Positions 17,904 through 26,361 of a stretch of DNA of 64,000 nucleotides are shown piece by piece (position 1 is the stretch's first letter; every line of letters starts with the position of its first letter). The stretch lies in NCBI GenBank assembly GCA_964504305.1, contig CAZDEB010000004.1:186001-250000 (forward strand), read 5' to 3'. The notes below the pieces were generated by a model. The model made no database searches. It was not told where the DNA came from and worked only from the letters and a program-made list of their open reading frames with translations. The DNA is from UBA11606 sp964504305 (lineage in GTDB: Bacteria; Actinomycetota; Acidimicrobiia; Acidimicrobiales; Aldehydirespiratoraceae). A program made the translations under genes and the position numbers.

Positions 17904-18338
17904 CTAAGAAGACCGCGGAAACATGTAGGTCCCCTGAGCCGTAGACACCAGACGGTTGGGCTCGTCATCCATCCAAATCCTGACCGTTCCGACAACCGAC
18001 GTTCGCCCCGCCTTGTCGACATCGGCACGGGCCCACATCACCTCGCCCCGCGCCGGCCGCAAGAATCGAATCGACAACTCCGACGTCAACGACATCGGCT
18101 CGACCCGCCCAAGCGCCGCGAAACTCACATACCACAACACCAAATCAGCGATCGAAAACTGGGTCGGCCCAGGCACAAACCCGCCCGGACGAAGATTCGT
18201 CTGATCAATCACCTGACGGGCAACCGCATAAGTCGGACCGATCTCGACGCACTCATGCGGGTTCGACTCCCAATGCTCGCGCACCGCCGCATTCACAAGA
18301 TCAGGAGTCAAAGAAAACACGTCAGCCACGACCCCCAT
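17904..18338 (-). CDS. PaaI-type hotdog thioesterase-like protein
   Basis: The 144-residue product shows a hotdog-fold pattern: the QFSIADLVLWYVSFA helix, ELSIRFLRPARGEVMWARADV strands, and GTVRIWMDDEPNRLVSTAQGTY at the end. This is characteristic of acyl-CoA thioesterases of the PaaI/DUF4442 type. The frame is open to 18449, but that would run into the tRNA, so I use the ATG at 18338. The substrate is unknown. It precedes the tRNA-fMet on the opposite strand. Confidence 0.7.
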   Translation of the reverse strand: MGVVADVFSLTPDLVNAAVREHWESNPHECVEIGPTYAVARQVIDQTNLRPGGFVPGPTQFSIADLVLWYVSFAALGRVEPMSLTSELSIRFLRPARGEVMWARADVDKAGRTSVVGTVRIWMDDEPNRLVSTAQGTYMFPRSS

Positions 18339-18412
18339 CGTGTCCGATCCCGCCAGCCCGGTCGAATCCGAACCCGGTTGGGGAAGCAGCCCGCCGCCGC
18401 TATCGTTCCGAC

Positions 18413-18489
<77 letters not shown>

Positions 18490-18493
18490 ACTT

Positions 18494-18527
18494 GAAGGCC
18501 CGGAAAACACTACGTTTCCGGGCCTTC
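18494..18527 (+). terminator. Terminator hairpin after tRNA-fMet
   Basis: GAAGGCCCGGAAA pairs perfectly with TTTCCGGGCCTTC around an eight-base loop, four bases after the tRNA CCA. This 13-bp stem is the expected end of the tRNA transcript. Confidence 0.85.
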
Positions 18528-18662
18528 TGAGTTCTTGCATCGTCAAGGACGAGCGTCACCGTGTACCAGATATGTACACGTGTGTTGTCCCGGTACATGC
18601 TTGACGGGTTGGCTCCGGTAGGTGGGTGACAGTTTTGTCCTGCTTGGGCGGGGCATGATGGG

Positions 18663-18875
18663 GGTATCGCTCGGCTCATCCACATCAACGGACTCCCAGG
18701 CATCGGGAAGTCGTCCCTCGCCGAGGCATTCGCTCGGCGCCGTCCCCTTGCGCTCGTCGTCGAGATAGATCTTCTTCGAACCCAGTTGGGACACTGAGAG
18801 GAGCGACCGGAATCCAAGTTGATGGCTCGGGACCTGGCGATCGCGCTGATCGATTCGCACCTCGGTTCTGGTCAT
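18663..18875 (+). pseudogene. Broken P-loop NTPase/kinase fragment
   Basis: Translation gives RLIHINGLPGIGKSSLAEAF, a clear Walker A (GLPGIGKSS), then VVEIDLLRTQLGH, an in-frame TGA at 18795, and EERPESKLMARDLAIALIDS in the same frame. In related AAA/kinase-like proteins I expect a Trp at the TGA position (GxWE), so TGG to TGA is the likely lesion. The family-like sequence stops near 18875, no start codon fits upstream, and a real protein would be about 170 residues. I treat it as a remnant. There is no SECIS-like hairpin and no Cys expected, so it is not read as selenocysteine. Confidence 0.7.
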
Positions 18876-18987
18876 GGCGCTGCGACCAGTTCGATGCTCC
18901 AGGGGGCGCGTGTACTTCGGGTTAAAGTCGCCCCTCCGACACGAACAATGTTCGATCACCGTTGGATGCGAACTATGATTCGGCGTC

Positions 18988-19611
18988 ATGAGCACCGCAA
19001 CCGGTTGGGATTTCGTCGCCGAGCAGCGGATCGCGTTCGCCGACATGATCGAACGACTCGAGGACCAAGCGGATCATGCGACGCTTTGCGGTCATTGGAC
19101 TGTGCACGAGGTCGCCGGCCACCTGCTCACGTTCACCAACGTGTCGGTCCCGCGGTTGATGGGCAACTTGATCAAGAGCCGCTTCAACTACGACGTCATG
19201 AACGACAAGATCGCGCAGCGATTCGCGGCCGAGAAGTCGTTGCCCGAGATCGCCGCCGACCTGCGGACCCACGCTGCAAAGAAGCCCGGCCTGCCCGGAT
19301 TCCCTCCCGAGATGACGCTGGCCGATGTGACCGTTCACCGCCAGGACATTCGCCGCCCGCTGGGGCTCGGGGTCGACCTCGATGACGCTGTCATCACCGT
19401 CGTGCTGGGGTTCCTGACCACCCACAAGCAAGCCAAGGTGGTTGATCCAGCCAAGCTCGCCCGCGTTGAACTGGTCGCCACCGACCGCGACTGGCGATTT
19501 GGTTCCGGGGCGACGGTCGAGGGGCCAGCCGAAGCGATCATCATGGCCCTTGCTGGTCGCCCCGTTGATTCCGACGTCAGTGGCGACGGCGTGGCCATTC
19601 TGCTGCCCTGA
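18988..19611 (+). CDS. Maleylpyruvate isomerase/DinB-like mycothiol-dependent family protein
   Basis: The 207-residue product shows the MDMPI/DinB_2 layout: an N-terminal four-helix bundle (WDFVAEQRIAFADMIERLED), the metal-binding HWTVHEVAGHLL segment and a second helix with DVTVHRQDIRRPLG supplying a third His. The C-terminal mixed alpha/beta region (VELVATDRDWRFG) is typical of mycothiol-dependent members. These enzymes use mycothiol, the actinobacterial thiol, in isomerase or transferase reactions. The reaction here is unknown. The ATG at 18988 has no strong ribosome-binding site. Confidence 0.8.
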   Translation: MSTATGWDFVAEQRIAFADMIERLEDQADHATLCGHWTVHEVAGHLLTFTNVSVPRLMGNLIKSRFNYDVMNDKIAQRFAAEKSLPEIAADLRTHAAKKPGLPGFPPEMTLADVTVHRQDIRRPLGLGVDLDDAVITVVLGFLTTHKQAKVVDPAKLARVELVATDRDWRFGSGATVEGPAEAIIMALAGRPVDSDVSGDGVAILLP

Positions 19612-19637
19612 ACAGGCCGCGGTCAGCCGCCCCAGGG

Positions 19638-20328
19638 GGGACTGTTGCGTCGGCTGATCGGGTGGTGCGCGGCGAGGGTGTCGAGATGAACAACCGCCGC
19701 GTCATTGAGGTCGATCACGTCACCATCTACCGGCGGGTCCAGCGCTTCACGCCGCTGTTGATCGATGCCGCCCGACCTTGCCGCCACGCCGTCGCAGGGC
19801 GATGGTTCGCCGATGAGACCTATGTGAAAGTCGCGGGTAGATGGCGCTACGTGTACCGCGCCGTAGACCAGCACGGCCAGATCATCGACGTGTACGTGTC
19901 CGCTCGCCGTGACATTCGCTCGGCCCGCCGATTCTTCAGCGCCGCGTTGGCCGCCCACGGCGAACCCGACGAGGTGGTTACCGACTTGGCCCAGGCGCTG
20001 GAGACGGTGATCGAGGATCTGATCCCGGGTGCGTTCCATAACACTGACCAGTACGCCAACAACCGCGTCGAGTGCGATCATGGCCGGCTCAAAGCGAGAC
20101 TCAGACCGATGCGCGGTCTCAAGACCGATCGAGGCGCGTCTGTGGTGATCCGCGGTCACGCATTCATGCAGAATCTGCGGCGTGGACACTACGAACTCGG
20201 CCTCGACGCCGCGAGCCGTCACCTCCGAGTCGCCGCCGCATTCGACGAACTCACCGAGACAATCTGACACCAAGGAGCCACCCACCTCGCTCCGCCGTGC
20301 CTCCCGATCGATCAATGCAACAGTGCCC
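19638..20328. mobile_element. IS6-type insertion sequence relic with both terminal inverted repeats
   Basis: The left end reads GGGACTGTTGCGTCGG and the right end, read inward, GGGCACTGTTGCATTGA. Both share ACTGTTGC and, further in, GATCGGG, resembling IS6/IS26-family ends. The element is about 690 bp, shorter than the usual 790-880 bp, and the missing length falls before the transposase catalytic core. I found no flanking eight-base duplication. The right end interrupts the tail of an ArdC-like gene remnant. Confidence 0.75.
19662..20267 (+). pseudogene. IS6-family DDE transposase, N-terminally degraded
   Basis: The frame encodes the DDE core: first Asp in WFADETYVKV, second in EVVTDLAQAL, Glu in NNRVECDHGRLKARL, followed by the family tail GHAFMQNLRRGHYEL. 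The first helices of IS6 transposases (FxWRHF... upstream of EVDHVTIYRRVQRF) are missing or scrambled, leaving about 190 usable residues of about 235. It is probably inactive. It lies inside the IS6 relic. Confidence 0.75.
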
Positions 20329-20577
20329 ATCGAGGTGGTCGACGGCTCGCTGCGCGGCCGCGGCGGTCCGGAACAGGATCTTGGGGTCTTCGCCCAATAG
20401 CTGGATCCAGTGGGCAAGGTAGGCAGCGTGATCGTCTCGGGGCTGGGTGCTGATCCCGAGGCGGGCGGCGCCGAGTTCGGCGACGAGTTCCTCGGCTGCG
20501 TACTCGGGGCTTCCAAAGGATGTGGTGAGGTCGAGGCGGTCGAGGCAGGTCTGGTGGCCGGTCCAGTGGATGTGCTC
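20329..20577 (-). pseudogene. ArdC-like antirestriction/zincin protein, C-terminal remnant
   Basis: Read on the minus strand from 20577, the frame gives EHIHWTGHQTCLDRLDL, matching the zincin HExxH-WTGH region of ArdC-type proteins. It continues with FGSPEYAAEELVAELGAA and DDHAAYLAHWIQLLGED, then AAAAQRAVDHLD before running into the IS end. An in-frame TAA sits directly before the first Glu, so the N-terminal DNA-binding half and the first metal His are gone. ArdC proteins travel on plasmids and conjugative elements, which fits a decayed mobile element here. Confidence 0.65.
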
Positions 20578-20700
20578 TTATCCGCACCGGCGGCGCTCTG
20601 GGACTGGAATCGCGAGCGTGTGGTTGAGTCGGCGCGGTGAGTCGGTTGGAGCCGGCTGGATTTTTGGGGCGTGTCTGGTGCCCGCGGCGCGGGCCGGTGA

Positions 20701-21078
20701 TCAGAGCAGCTCGATGGGGCAGTTGATGCCTGGTGCGTTAGCGAGGCGGGTATCGGTCGTGAGCAGCGCGGTCGCGCCGGTCATCTCGGCAAGGGCGACG
20801 TAGGTGGCGTTGTATGCGCTGAGGTTGTGCCGGAGTTCCCACATTCTTGGTCGGAGCCAGTCGGCGGGGAAGCGGGTCAGGGCCAGGCGGGCGAAACCGT
20901 TCAGCGCGGTCGTGCCTTGCTTGTCGGTAAGGATCTTCTGGAAGACGAGGCGGCGAAGGACGTTGGTCACTTCGCTGTCGATGAGGTGGGGAACGGCGAG
21001 TTCCTCGTCGCCGAGGCGGTCGGGGTCAAGATCGTTAGCGACGAGTTCGACGGTGACGCTGGCATCGACGACTTTCAA
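20701..21078 (-). CDS. PIN-domain toxin (VapC-like)
   Basis: The 125-residue PIN fold has its acidic residues in place: Asp5 in VVDASVTVE, Glu in DSEVTNVLRR, and the C-terminal ALLTTDTRLANAPG with the conserved Asp. VapC-type toxins are Mg-dependent RNases that cut tRNA or rRNA. It overlaps the upstream antitoxin gene by four bases (ATGA), the usual toxin-antitoxin arrangement. It lies among mobile-element relics. Confidence 0.85.
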   Translation of the reverse strand: MKVVDASVTVELVANDLDPDRLGDEELAVPHLIDSEVTNVLRRLVFQKILTDKQGTTALNGFARLALTRFPADWLRPRMWELRHNLSAYNATYVALAEMTGATALLTTDTRLANAPGINCPIELL

Positions 21079-21317
21079 GCGCCGCGTCCGTCGTGCAACG
21101 CGGCGAGGATCGTGTCGCGATCGACGTGGCCTCGAACCTCGGACTGGGTCTGTCGGATCACGGCGGCGTTGGCGTGGACCGCTTGGGAGCGTTTGGCCAG
21201 GTGCTCAAGTTCGCGCAGCATGTATCGGGTCAGGGAGAGGCCCTGGGCCTCGGCCGCGTCAGTCAGGGCATGATGCACGTGGTCGGGCACGTCTCGGATC
21301 TGGATCACTCTGGGCAT
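21075..21317 (-). CDS. Ribbon-helix-helix antitoxin (VapB/FitA-like)
   Basis: The product is about 80 residues, starting PRVIQIRDVPDHVHHALTDA and followed by the ALAEAQGLSLTRYMLREL-like helix, the typical FitA-type ribbon-helix-helix DNA-binding region. The C-terminal HVDRDTILAALHDGRGA probably wraps the toxin. I prefer the ATG at 21317; an ATG at 21326 adds three residues. The perfect inverted repeat just upstream (21337-21355) is the likely autoregulatory operator. Confidence 0.8.
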   Translation of the reverse strand: MPRVIQIRDVPDHVHHALTDAAEAQGLSLTRYMLRELEHLAKRSQAVHANAAVIRQTQSEVRGHVDRDTILAALHDGRGA

Positions 21318-21336
21318 GGTCGCCACGATACACCTT

Positions 21337-21355
21337 TGGGTGCAAGCTGCACCCA
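21337..21355. promoter_or_regulatory. Probable operator of the toxin-antitoxin pair
   Basis: A perfect eight-base inverted repeat, TGGGTGCA-AGC-TGCACCCA, lies 11-20 bases in front of the two possible antitoxin starts. A palindrome at this place is where ribbon-helix-helix antitoxins usually bind to repress their own operon. Confidence 0.6.
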
Positions 21356-21586
21356 GAGCTGTTGCTTGGTCCTGGGGTTCTCGCGTTGGCGTCGCGTCGC
21401 GATTGATGCGGTGCGCTTCTGCTCGATGCTGGGGGCGGGTCTGGTTGGTCGTTTAGGTAGTCGACGGCGTGGTGGGCTTTGCCGGCGGCGGGGTAACGAG
21501 TGACGCGATGTTGTGATCGAGGACGCGTTCGAAGGCCGCGTGTCGGTGGTCGGGGGCGTGGTGCCCAGAAAGTCTGTCGCCCCAGG

Positions 21587-22467
21587 TCAGGCGGCATTTC
21601 GGTACTCGTGTATGAGTCCGTCGCATCGGCTGGTTCGCGGCACGCTGAGGGTTGCTGGGCGAGTCTTGGGCGGCTCATCGGACGGTGTCGGTGGTTGTGG
21701 TTGAGCAATTGGTGGGTCGATGTTGGTTGTGGTGTGCGATGTAGTCGATGACGAGGCGTTCGAGCTGTTGGCGGTTCCAGATGATGGTTCGGTCGAGGAG
21801 TTCTCGTCGGATGGATCCGATCCAGCGTTCGGCGAACGAGTTGGCCACCGGCGTTCGCACGGGTGTCTTGAGCACCTTCATGCCCTCGGTCTTGAAGATC
21901 TCGTCGAAGCTGTCGATGAACTGGCTGCCGCGATCGCGGACCAGAGCCCGAGCACCGCCGAGCTGGTCGGCGTGGGCGAGGAACAGGTTGCGTGCGGCTC
22001 GTGTGGTCCAGGCTCCGGTTGGATTGGCGGTGACACCGGCGAAGAACACCTCACGGGTTTGTTGATGAAGAACAGGACGTAGTAGCGGCGCAAGAACGCG
22101 GTGTCGACGGTGAAGAAGTCGCACGCGACCGCGGCTTGGGAGTGCAAGAACTCGGTCCAGGTCAATTCTGAGCGGTTCGGGGACGGGTCAACGCCGTTGT
22201 CGGTGAGGATCTGCCAGACGGTGGTTTTGGAGATCGTGTGTCCGAGGCGGGCGAGTTCGCCTTGGATACGGCGGTGTCCTCCCGTCTGGTTCTCGGTGGC
22301 GAGTCGCACGATCAGTTGCCGCAGCCCTGCACTTGTTGGTGGTCGGCCGCGCCGATGAGGTTGGGGTGGTTGGGTCCCGGGACGATGATCTCGAGGTCCT
22401 TGGAACGTCCGGAACGAACAGCGAGTTGTGCAAGGGATGCCAGGAAGCGGTAGAGGATACGAAACAT
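21587..22467 (-). pseudogene. Frameshifted integrase-core (rve) transposase relic
   Basis: Pieces of one transposase lie in order on the minus strand in different frames. The start is FRILYRFLASLAQLAVRSGR (ATG 22467), continuing SKDLEIIV. After a deletion come GRPPTSAGLRQLIVRL and GGHRRIQGELARLGH, then CDFFTVDTAFLRRYYVLFF. A frame change near 22070 leads to VFFAGVTANPTGAW, VRDRGSQFIDSF and SFAERWIGSIRREL, and a last shift to GLIHEYRNAA at 21587. The DDE residues can still be seen, but the gene cannot make one protein. The 21356-21586 stretch beyond it shows nothing I can name. Confidence 0.8.
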
Positions 22468-22561
22468 AGCGAACCAGGATCGCGGGCATCCTCCCTGGTC
22501 AGCGCGCACGCGCGAGTTTCCGGGCACCACAGGGCACACAGTCACCGAAGGTGACCGTGGG

Positions 22562-23008
22562 TTGACCGGATTACTCAACGTCGTTCACGTGGGAGCCGGT
22601 GCGGTATGGGTGGGCGGTGTTGCGATGATCGCCGCCGTACTCTGGCGGCGACGCCGCGACGGACGGGAACAGCGGTCGTTACAGCTTGCTGTGCGCTTCT
22701 CGGTGGTGGCCGCCATCGCGCTCGTGGCCGTAGCGGTCGCGGGAGGTGCGCTCGCGTTGACCATCTTGGATGGGCCGAGTGAGCTCTGGTCCACGCCGTG
22801 GGGCCGACTCCTGGTCGCCAAAACGGCACTCGTTGCCTTGACAGCAGCTATGGGGGCCTACAACCACAAGGTCTTGATTCCCCAGATGTCGCAGAACTCA
22901 GGTGCCCCTTCTTTCGCCGACCAATTCAGGAGGGCCGTCACCACCGAAGCAACGATTCTCGTTATGGTGATTGTGGCAACCGCCTTCCTGGTCGGAGCGG
23001 CCTCGTGA
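22562..23008 (+). CDS. CopD-domain membrane protein, probably a 5'-truncated remnant
   Basis: The 148-residue frame has about four membrane helices and CopD-domain landmarks: LNVVHVGAGAVWVGGVAMIA at the start, a WSTPWGRLLVAKTALVAL helix and YNHKVLIP. CopD/YcnJ proteins carry copper across the membrane and normally have more N-terminal helices. Here the gene starts with TTG immediately after transposase debris, so the front is probably lost. Whether it is still expressed is unclear. No copper genes are adjacent. Confidence 0.5.
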   Translation: MTGLLNVVHVGAGAVWVGGVAMIAAVLWRRRRDGREQRSLQLAVRFSVVAAIALVAVAVAGGALALTILDGPSELWSTPWGRLLVAKTALVALTAAMGAYNHKVLIPQMSQNSGAPSFADQFRRAVTTEATILVMVIVATAFLVGAAS

Positions 23009-23168
23009 ACCTCGCGAAATCCTCAGCTCTCGAAGCCCTACCGGCCCAAAGGACCCTGACCAATCGCCCGGCTCGTGGCCGAGGCGCAGGCCGCCGCCGA
23101 GCAAGCAACGAACCATTGAAGAAGACGTCGACGCCTGCAGTTTTCCAACCTTCTAACCCGGAAGATAG

Positions 23169-24179
23169 TCATTGGCTGCTCGCGGCGACGACCACTGCCA
23201 GGTCTACGAGGCGGTTCGAGTAGCCCCATTCGTTGTCGTACCACCCCGCGATCTTTACCATCGAGCCCAAGGTGAGTGTGATTCCGGCGTCGAACGTGCA
23301 AGACGCCGGTGAGGTGACGATGTCAGAACTCACGATTGGGCTATCGGTGTAGTCGATCACTGTTGCTAAAGGGCCATCTGAGGCCGCCTTGAAGAACGCG
23401 GCGTTGATCTCGTCGACAGATGGTTCGGTTTCCAGCACTGCGGTGAAATCGGTCAACGAACCCGTGGGAACCGGCACCCGGAGAGCGATGCCGTCGAGCT
23501 TGCCCTGCATGGCCTGTAGGACCAAACCAGTGGCTCGCGCAGCGCCGGTAGATGTCGGGATGATGTTGATTGCGGCGGCTCGCGCGCGACGCAGGTCGGA
23601 ATGCGGGCCATCGACGATGGACTGGTCGCCGGTGTAGGCATGGACCGTTGTCATCAAACCTTTCCTCACCCCGAACGCATCATCGAGCACCTTCACCATT
23701 GGCACGAAGCAGTTGGTGGTACACGATGCATTGGAGACCACCTTGTGTCTGGCGGGATCAAAGGTCTGCTCGTTGACGCCAACAACGAAAGTTGCGTCCG
23801 CATTGGAACATGGAGCGGACACGATTACGGCGGGCGCTCCAGCCTCGAGGTGTTGTGCGGACTGCTCTCTCGAGTTGAAAATCCCGGTGGATTCGACCGC
23901 CACGTCCACGCCCAGGTCTGCCCAGGGAAGGCCGCGCGGGCTGCGTTCAGTCAACACGGTGAGGGTGTTGCCGTCGATCGACAGTGCATCGTCTACGACC
24001 GAGACGTGAGCAGAAAGGGGACCGAGCACGGAGTCGTACTTGAGTAGATGTGCCATGGTGTCGAGTGGGCAGAGATCGTTGACCGCGACAATGTCCATCT
24101 CGATGTCGGCTTGTCTAGCGGCTCTGAAGAAGTTCCGGCCGATGCGACCGAAGCCGTTGATTCCGACGCGAATTGACAT
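23169..24179 (-). CDS. gap: Glyceraldehyde-3-phosphate dehydrogenase, type I
   Basis: The 336-residue product begins IRVGINGFGRIGRNFFRA (NAD-binding Rossmann) and has the catalytic Cys in SNASCTTNC, the TTVHAYTGDQ segment and WYDNEWGYSNR at the end. The Asp in AVNDLC suggests NAD preference. In the Calvin cycle it reduces 1,3-bisphosphoglycerate. The start is the ATG at 24179 with GGAGG upstream. It is the last gene of the minus-strand cbb operon, 59 bases after the NuoF-like gene, and the mobile-element scar begins just beyond it. Confidence 0.93.
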   Translation of the reverse strand: MSIRVGINGFGRIGRNFFRAARQADIEMDIVAVNDLCPLDTMAHLLKYDSVLGPLSAHVSVVDDALSIDGNTLTVLTERSPRGLPWADLGVDVAVESTGIFNSREQSAQHLEAGAPAVIVSAPCSNADATFVVGVNEQTFDPARHKVVSNASCTTNCFVPMVKVLDDAFGVRKGLMTTVHAYTGDQSIVDGPHSDLRRARAAAINIIPTSTGAARATGLVLQAMQGKLDGIALRVPVPTGSLTDFTAVLETEPSVDEINAAFFKAASDGPLATVIDYTDSPIVSSDIVTSPASCTFDAGITLTLGSMVKIAGWYDNEWGYSNRLVDLAVVVAASSQ

Positions 24180-24238
24180 TTCTGTGACCTCCGGTTGTTC
24201 ACACGATGCGGGGGCAATTCGTGTGGTGTTTGCGTTGC

Positions 24239-25690
24239 CTACCAACCCGACCGTGGCAGAAGATTCTCTTCGAGCGGGATCGAGGTTGGTGAGCGGATCT
24301 CGACGGGGACGTAGCCTGAGTAGGTGGCGTTGAAGCTCCAGTCGGGCTGTTTCGATCGGTGCTGTTCGTCGTACGTAGCGCGACCGTTCTCGATATTGAC
24401 CAGTTCGGCGATGAAAACCGGTTCGACGGGCTGGGCCGTTCTGGCGAGATGAGCGTCGAACTCGTGGCGGAAACGTTCGAGGATGCTCCCGATCACCACC
24501 TCTTGTTGGACGCCCAGGTAGCATCGTGCGCCGTAAGAGACTGTGTGGACGCGGCGTTCGATCTGTTCCATGTCCTGCGCCGTGCCGTGATTCGTGGCCA
24601 GGGCGGTCAGTAGCTGGGTGAGCTTCATGCCGTCCAGCTTGCAGGGCGAGCACTGGCCACAAGACTCGACAGAGAGAAAGCGGGCTACGCCGGCCGCCAG
24701 GGCCACCATGTCGGTACTCTCATCGAACGCCATGAAGCCGGCTGAACCGAGTCCACAACCTATGGAGGACATTCCTTCGTAGGAGACTCGCACGTCTAGA
24801 TGGCTGCCAAGTATGACGGGGTTGGCCACCCCCGAAAGTACGGCTTTCAGCGGTCGACCTGGCTTGGGCCCGCCGCCGATGTTCTTCAGAATCTGCCGTA
24901 GTGGGGTCCCCATTCGTACTTCGGCAACACCACTCTTGCGCAGGTGTCCCGTGACGGTCGCCACGACTGTTCCTGGTGACTTTTGGGTGCCGATCCGGCG
25001 GAACCAGTCAGCTCCTCGAGTGAGAATCTTTGCAACATTTGCGATCGACTCCACGTTGTTGACCAGTGCCGGCGAGGCGTTGGCTCGCTCGCGGTCTTCT
25101 CCCATCTGACCGACGCGATAGGTGGGAATGACTCTTGGGAACGGTGATCGCCCATCGATTGTCTCGAGCAGAGCGCTCTCTTCGCCATAGAGGTATTCGT
25201 CTGGGCCCTCGAACACCTCTAGTGACGTGTTAGCCGCGATCATGCCCACGGCACTCATCTCGTCTATGGCGGTTCGCAGTCGTAGGACTTCGGTGGCGAA
25301 CGATTCCTTCGACGCGATAACGATCTTGTTCGATCCAACGGCCCGCGCAGCGATAAGGGCGCCTTCGACCACAAGGTAGGGGTTGCCGCGAATGATGGAT
25401 CGGTCCTTGAATGTGCCCGGTTCGCCCTCAGCGCCGTTGACCACGACTGTGGGCGATCCTCCGTATTGCGCGGATTGGGCCACGGTCGTCCACTTACGTC
25501 CGACGGGAAACCCGGCACCGCCGCGGCCGCGGAGCCCAGATGAGGTGACGATCTCGATGATCTCGGTCGGTGCGAGTTTGGCAGCGGCAATGAGACCGGA
25601 CCCCCCGCCACCGCTGACGTACTCCTCGATGGTCTCGACGCGTCCTGGATGCAGGACGCGGTGGGCCCTCCAAGGCCCATTTTCGCTCAT
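24239..25690 (-). CDS. NuoF/HoxF-like NADH-binding flavoprotein
   Basis: The 483-residue product has the FMN/NAD site (GLRGRGGAGFPVGRKW, then VVNGAEGEPGTFKDR and EEYLYGEESAL-type motif) and a soluble-ligand-binding region. The 4Fe-4S cluster is SCGQCSPCKLDG with the fourth Cys in GARCYLG. This is the 51-kDa fold of complex I, formate dehydrogenase beta or bidirectional hydrogenase subunits. It lacks the NuoE-like N-terminal domain, and no partner subunit lies nearby. Its start overlaps the stop of rpe (ATGA), so it is truly in the Calvin operon. Inferred role: moving electrons to or from NAD(P)H for carbon fixation. Confidence 0.85.
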   Translation of the reverse strand: MSENGPWRAHRVLHPGRVETIEEYVSGGGGSGLIAAAKLAPTEIIEIVTSSGLRGRGGAGFPVGRKWTTVAQSAQYGGSPTVVVNGAEGEPGTFKDRSIIRGNPYLVVEGALIAARAVGSNKIVIASKESFATEVLRLRTAIDEMSAVGMIAANTSLEVFEGPDEYLYGEESALLETIDGRSPFPRVIPTYRVGQMGEDRERANASPALVNNVESIANVAKILTRGADWFRRIGTQKSPGTVVATVTGHLRKSGVAEVRMGTPLRQILKNIGGGPKPGRPLKAVLSGVANPVILGSHLDVRVSYEGMSSIGCGLGSAGFMAFDESTDMVALAAGVARFLSVESCGQCSPCKLDGMKLTQLLTALATNHGTAQDMEQIERRVHTVSYGARCYLGVQQEVVIGSILERFRHEFDAHLARTAQPVEPVFIAELVNIENGRATYDEQHRSKQPDWSFNATYSGYVPVEIRSPTSIPLEENLLPRSGW

Positions 25691-26361
25691 CGTTCTGCGG
25701 GCGGCGCCGGAGTCATGGCTGCGTCGCGTATCGCAGCGATGTTGTTGCTATAGGCGCCATCGTGAAACACCGCCGATCCAGCGACGAGCACGTTGGCTCC
25801 GGCGCGGGTAATGGCTCGAGCGTTGCCTGGCACCACACCACCGTCGACCTCGATGTCGATCGCTCGCTTGCCGATCATGCTTTTTACTGCCGAGATCTTG
25901 GGTAGCACGGCCTCTATGAAGCTCTGACCCCCGAAACCAGGGTTGACCGACATCACGAGAACAAGGTCGAGTCTGTCGAGTACGTATTCGATGGCTTCAG
26001 GTGGGGTCGAGGGATTCAGTGCGACACCGGCCCGTTTGCCCAGAGCGCGTATGGCGTCGAGTGTGCGGTCGAGGTGAGCGCATGCCTCGGCATGGACTGT
26101 GATGCCATCGGCACCGGCCGAGGCGAAGCTTTCGAGGTAGGGATCGACCGGGTCGATCATGAGGTGTACATCCAAAGGCTTCTCGGTGTGGGGGCGCACA
26201 GCGCTCACTACCAGCGGGCCAATGGTCAGGTTCGGCACAAAGTGCCCGTCCATCACGTCGACATGGACCCAGTCGGCACCGGCGTCATCGATAGCGCGGA
26301 CCTCCTCACCAAGGCGGGCAAAGTCGGCTGACAGTATGGACGGGGCAATACATGTCGTCAT
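25687..26361 (-). CDS. rpe: Ribulose-phosphate 3-epimerase
   Basis: The 224-residue TIM barrel has the family marks APSILSADFARLGEE, HVDVMDGHFVPN with the metal ligands, VHLMIDPV, MSVNPGFGGQSF and EVDGGV. It interconverts xylulose 5-phosphate and ribulose 5-phosphate in the regeneration phase. The ATG at 26361, preceded by GAGGAA, overlaps the transketolase stop (ATGA). The frame upstream is a shadow of transketolase. Confidence 0.95.
   Translation of the reverse strand: MTTCIAPSILSADFARLGEEVRAIDDAGADWVHVDVMDGHFVPNLTIGPLVVSAVRPHTEKPLDVHLMIDPVDPYLESFASAGADGITVHAEACAHLDRTLDAIRALGKRAGVALNPSTPPEAIEYVLDRLDLVLVMSVNPGFGGQSFIEAVLPKISAVKSMIGKRAIDIEVDGGVVPGNARAITRAGANVLVAGSAVFHDGAYSNNIAAIRDAAMTPAPPAER

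Noticed and set aside
18663..18875. In-frame TGA at 18795 in the P-loop fragment as another selenocysteine
   Set aside because: The family residue there is probably Trp, not Cys; no hairpin with GU at +20/+21 follows; and the gene lacks a start and a C-terminal part. It is a decayed gene.
22562..23008. Intact CopD transporter
   Set aside because: It begins with TTG inside transposase debris and lacks the usual N-terminal helices, so it is listed as a probable remnant.
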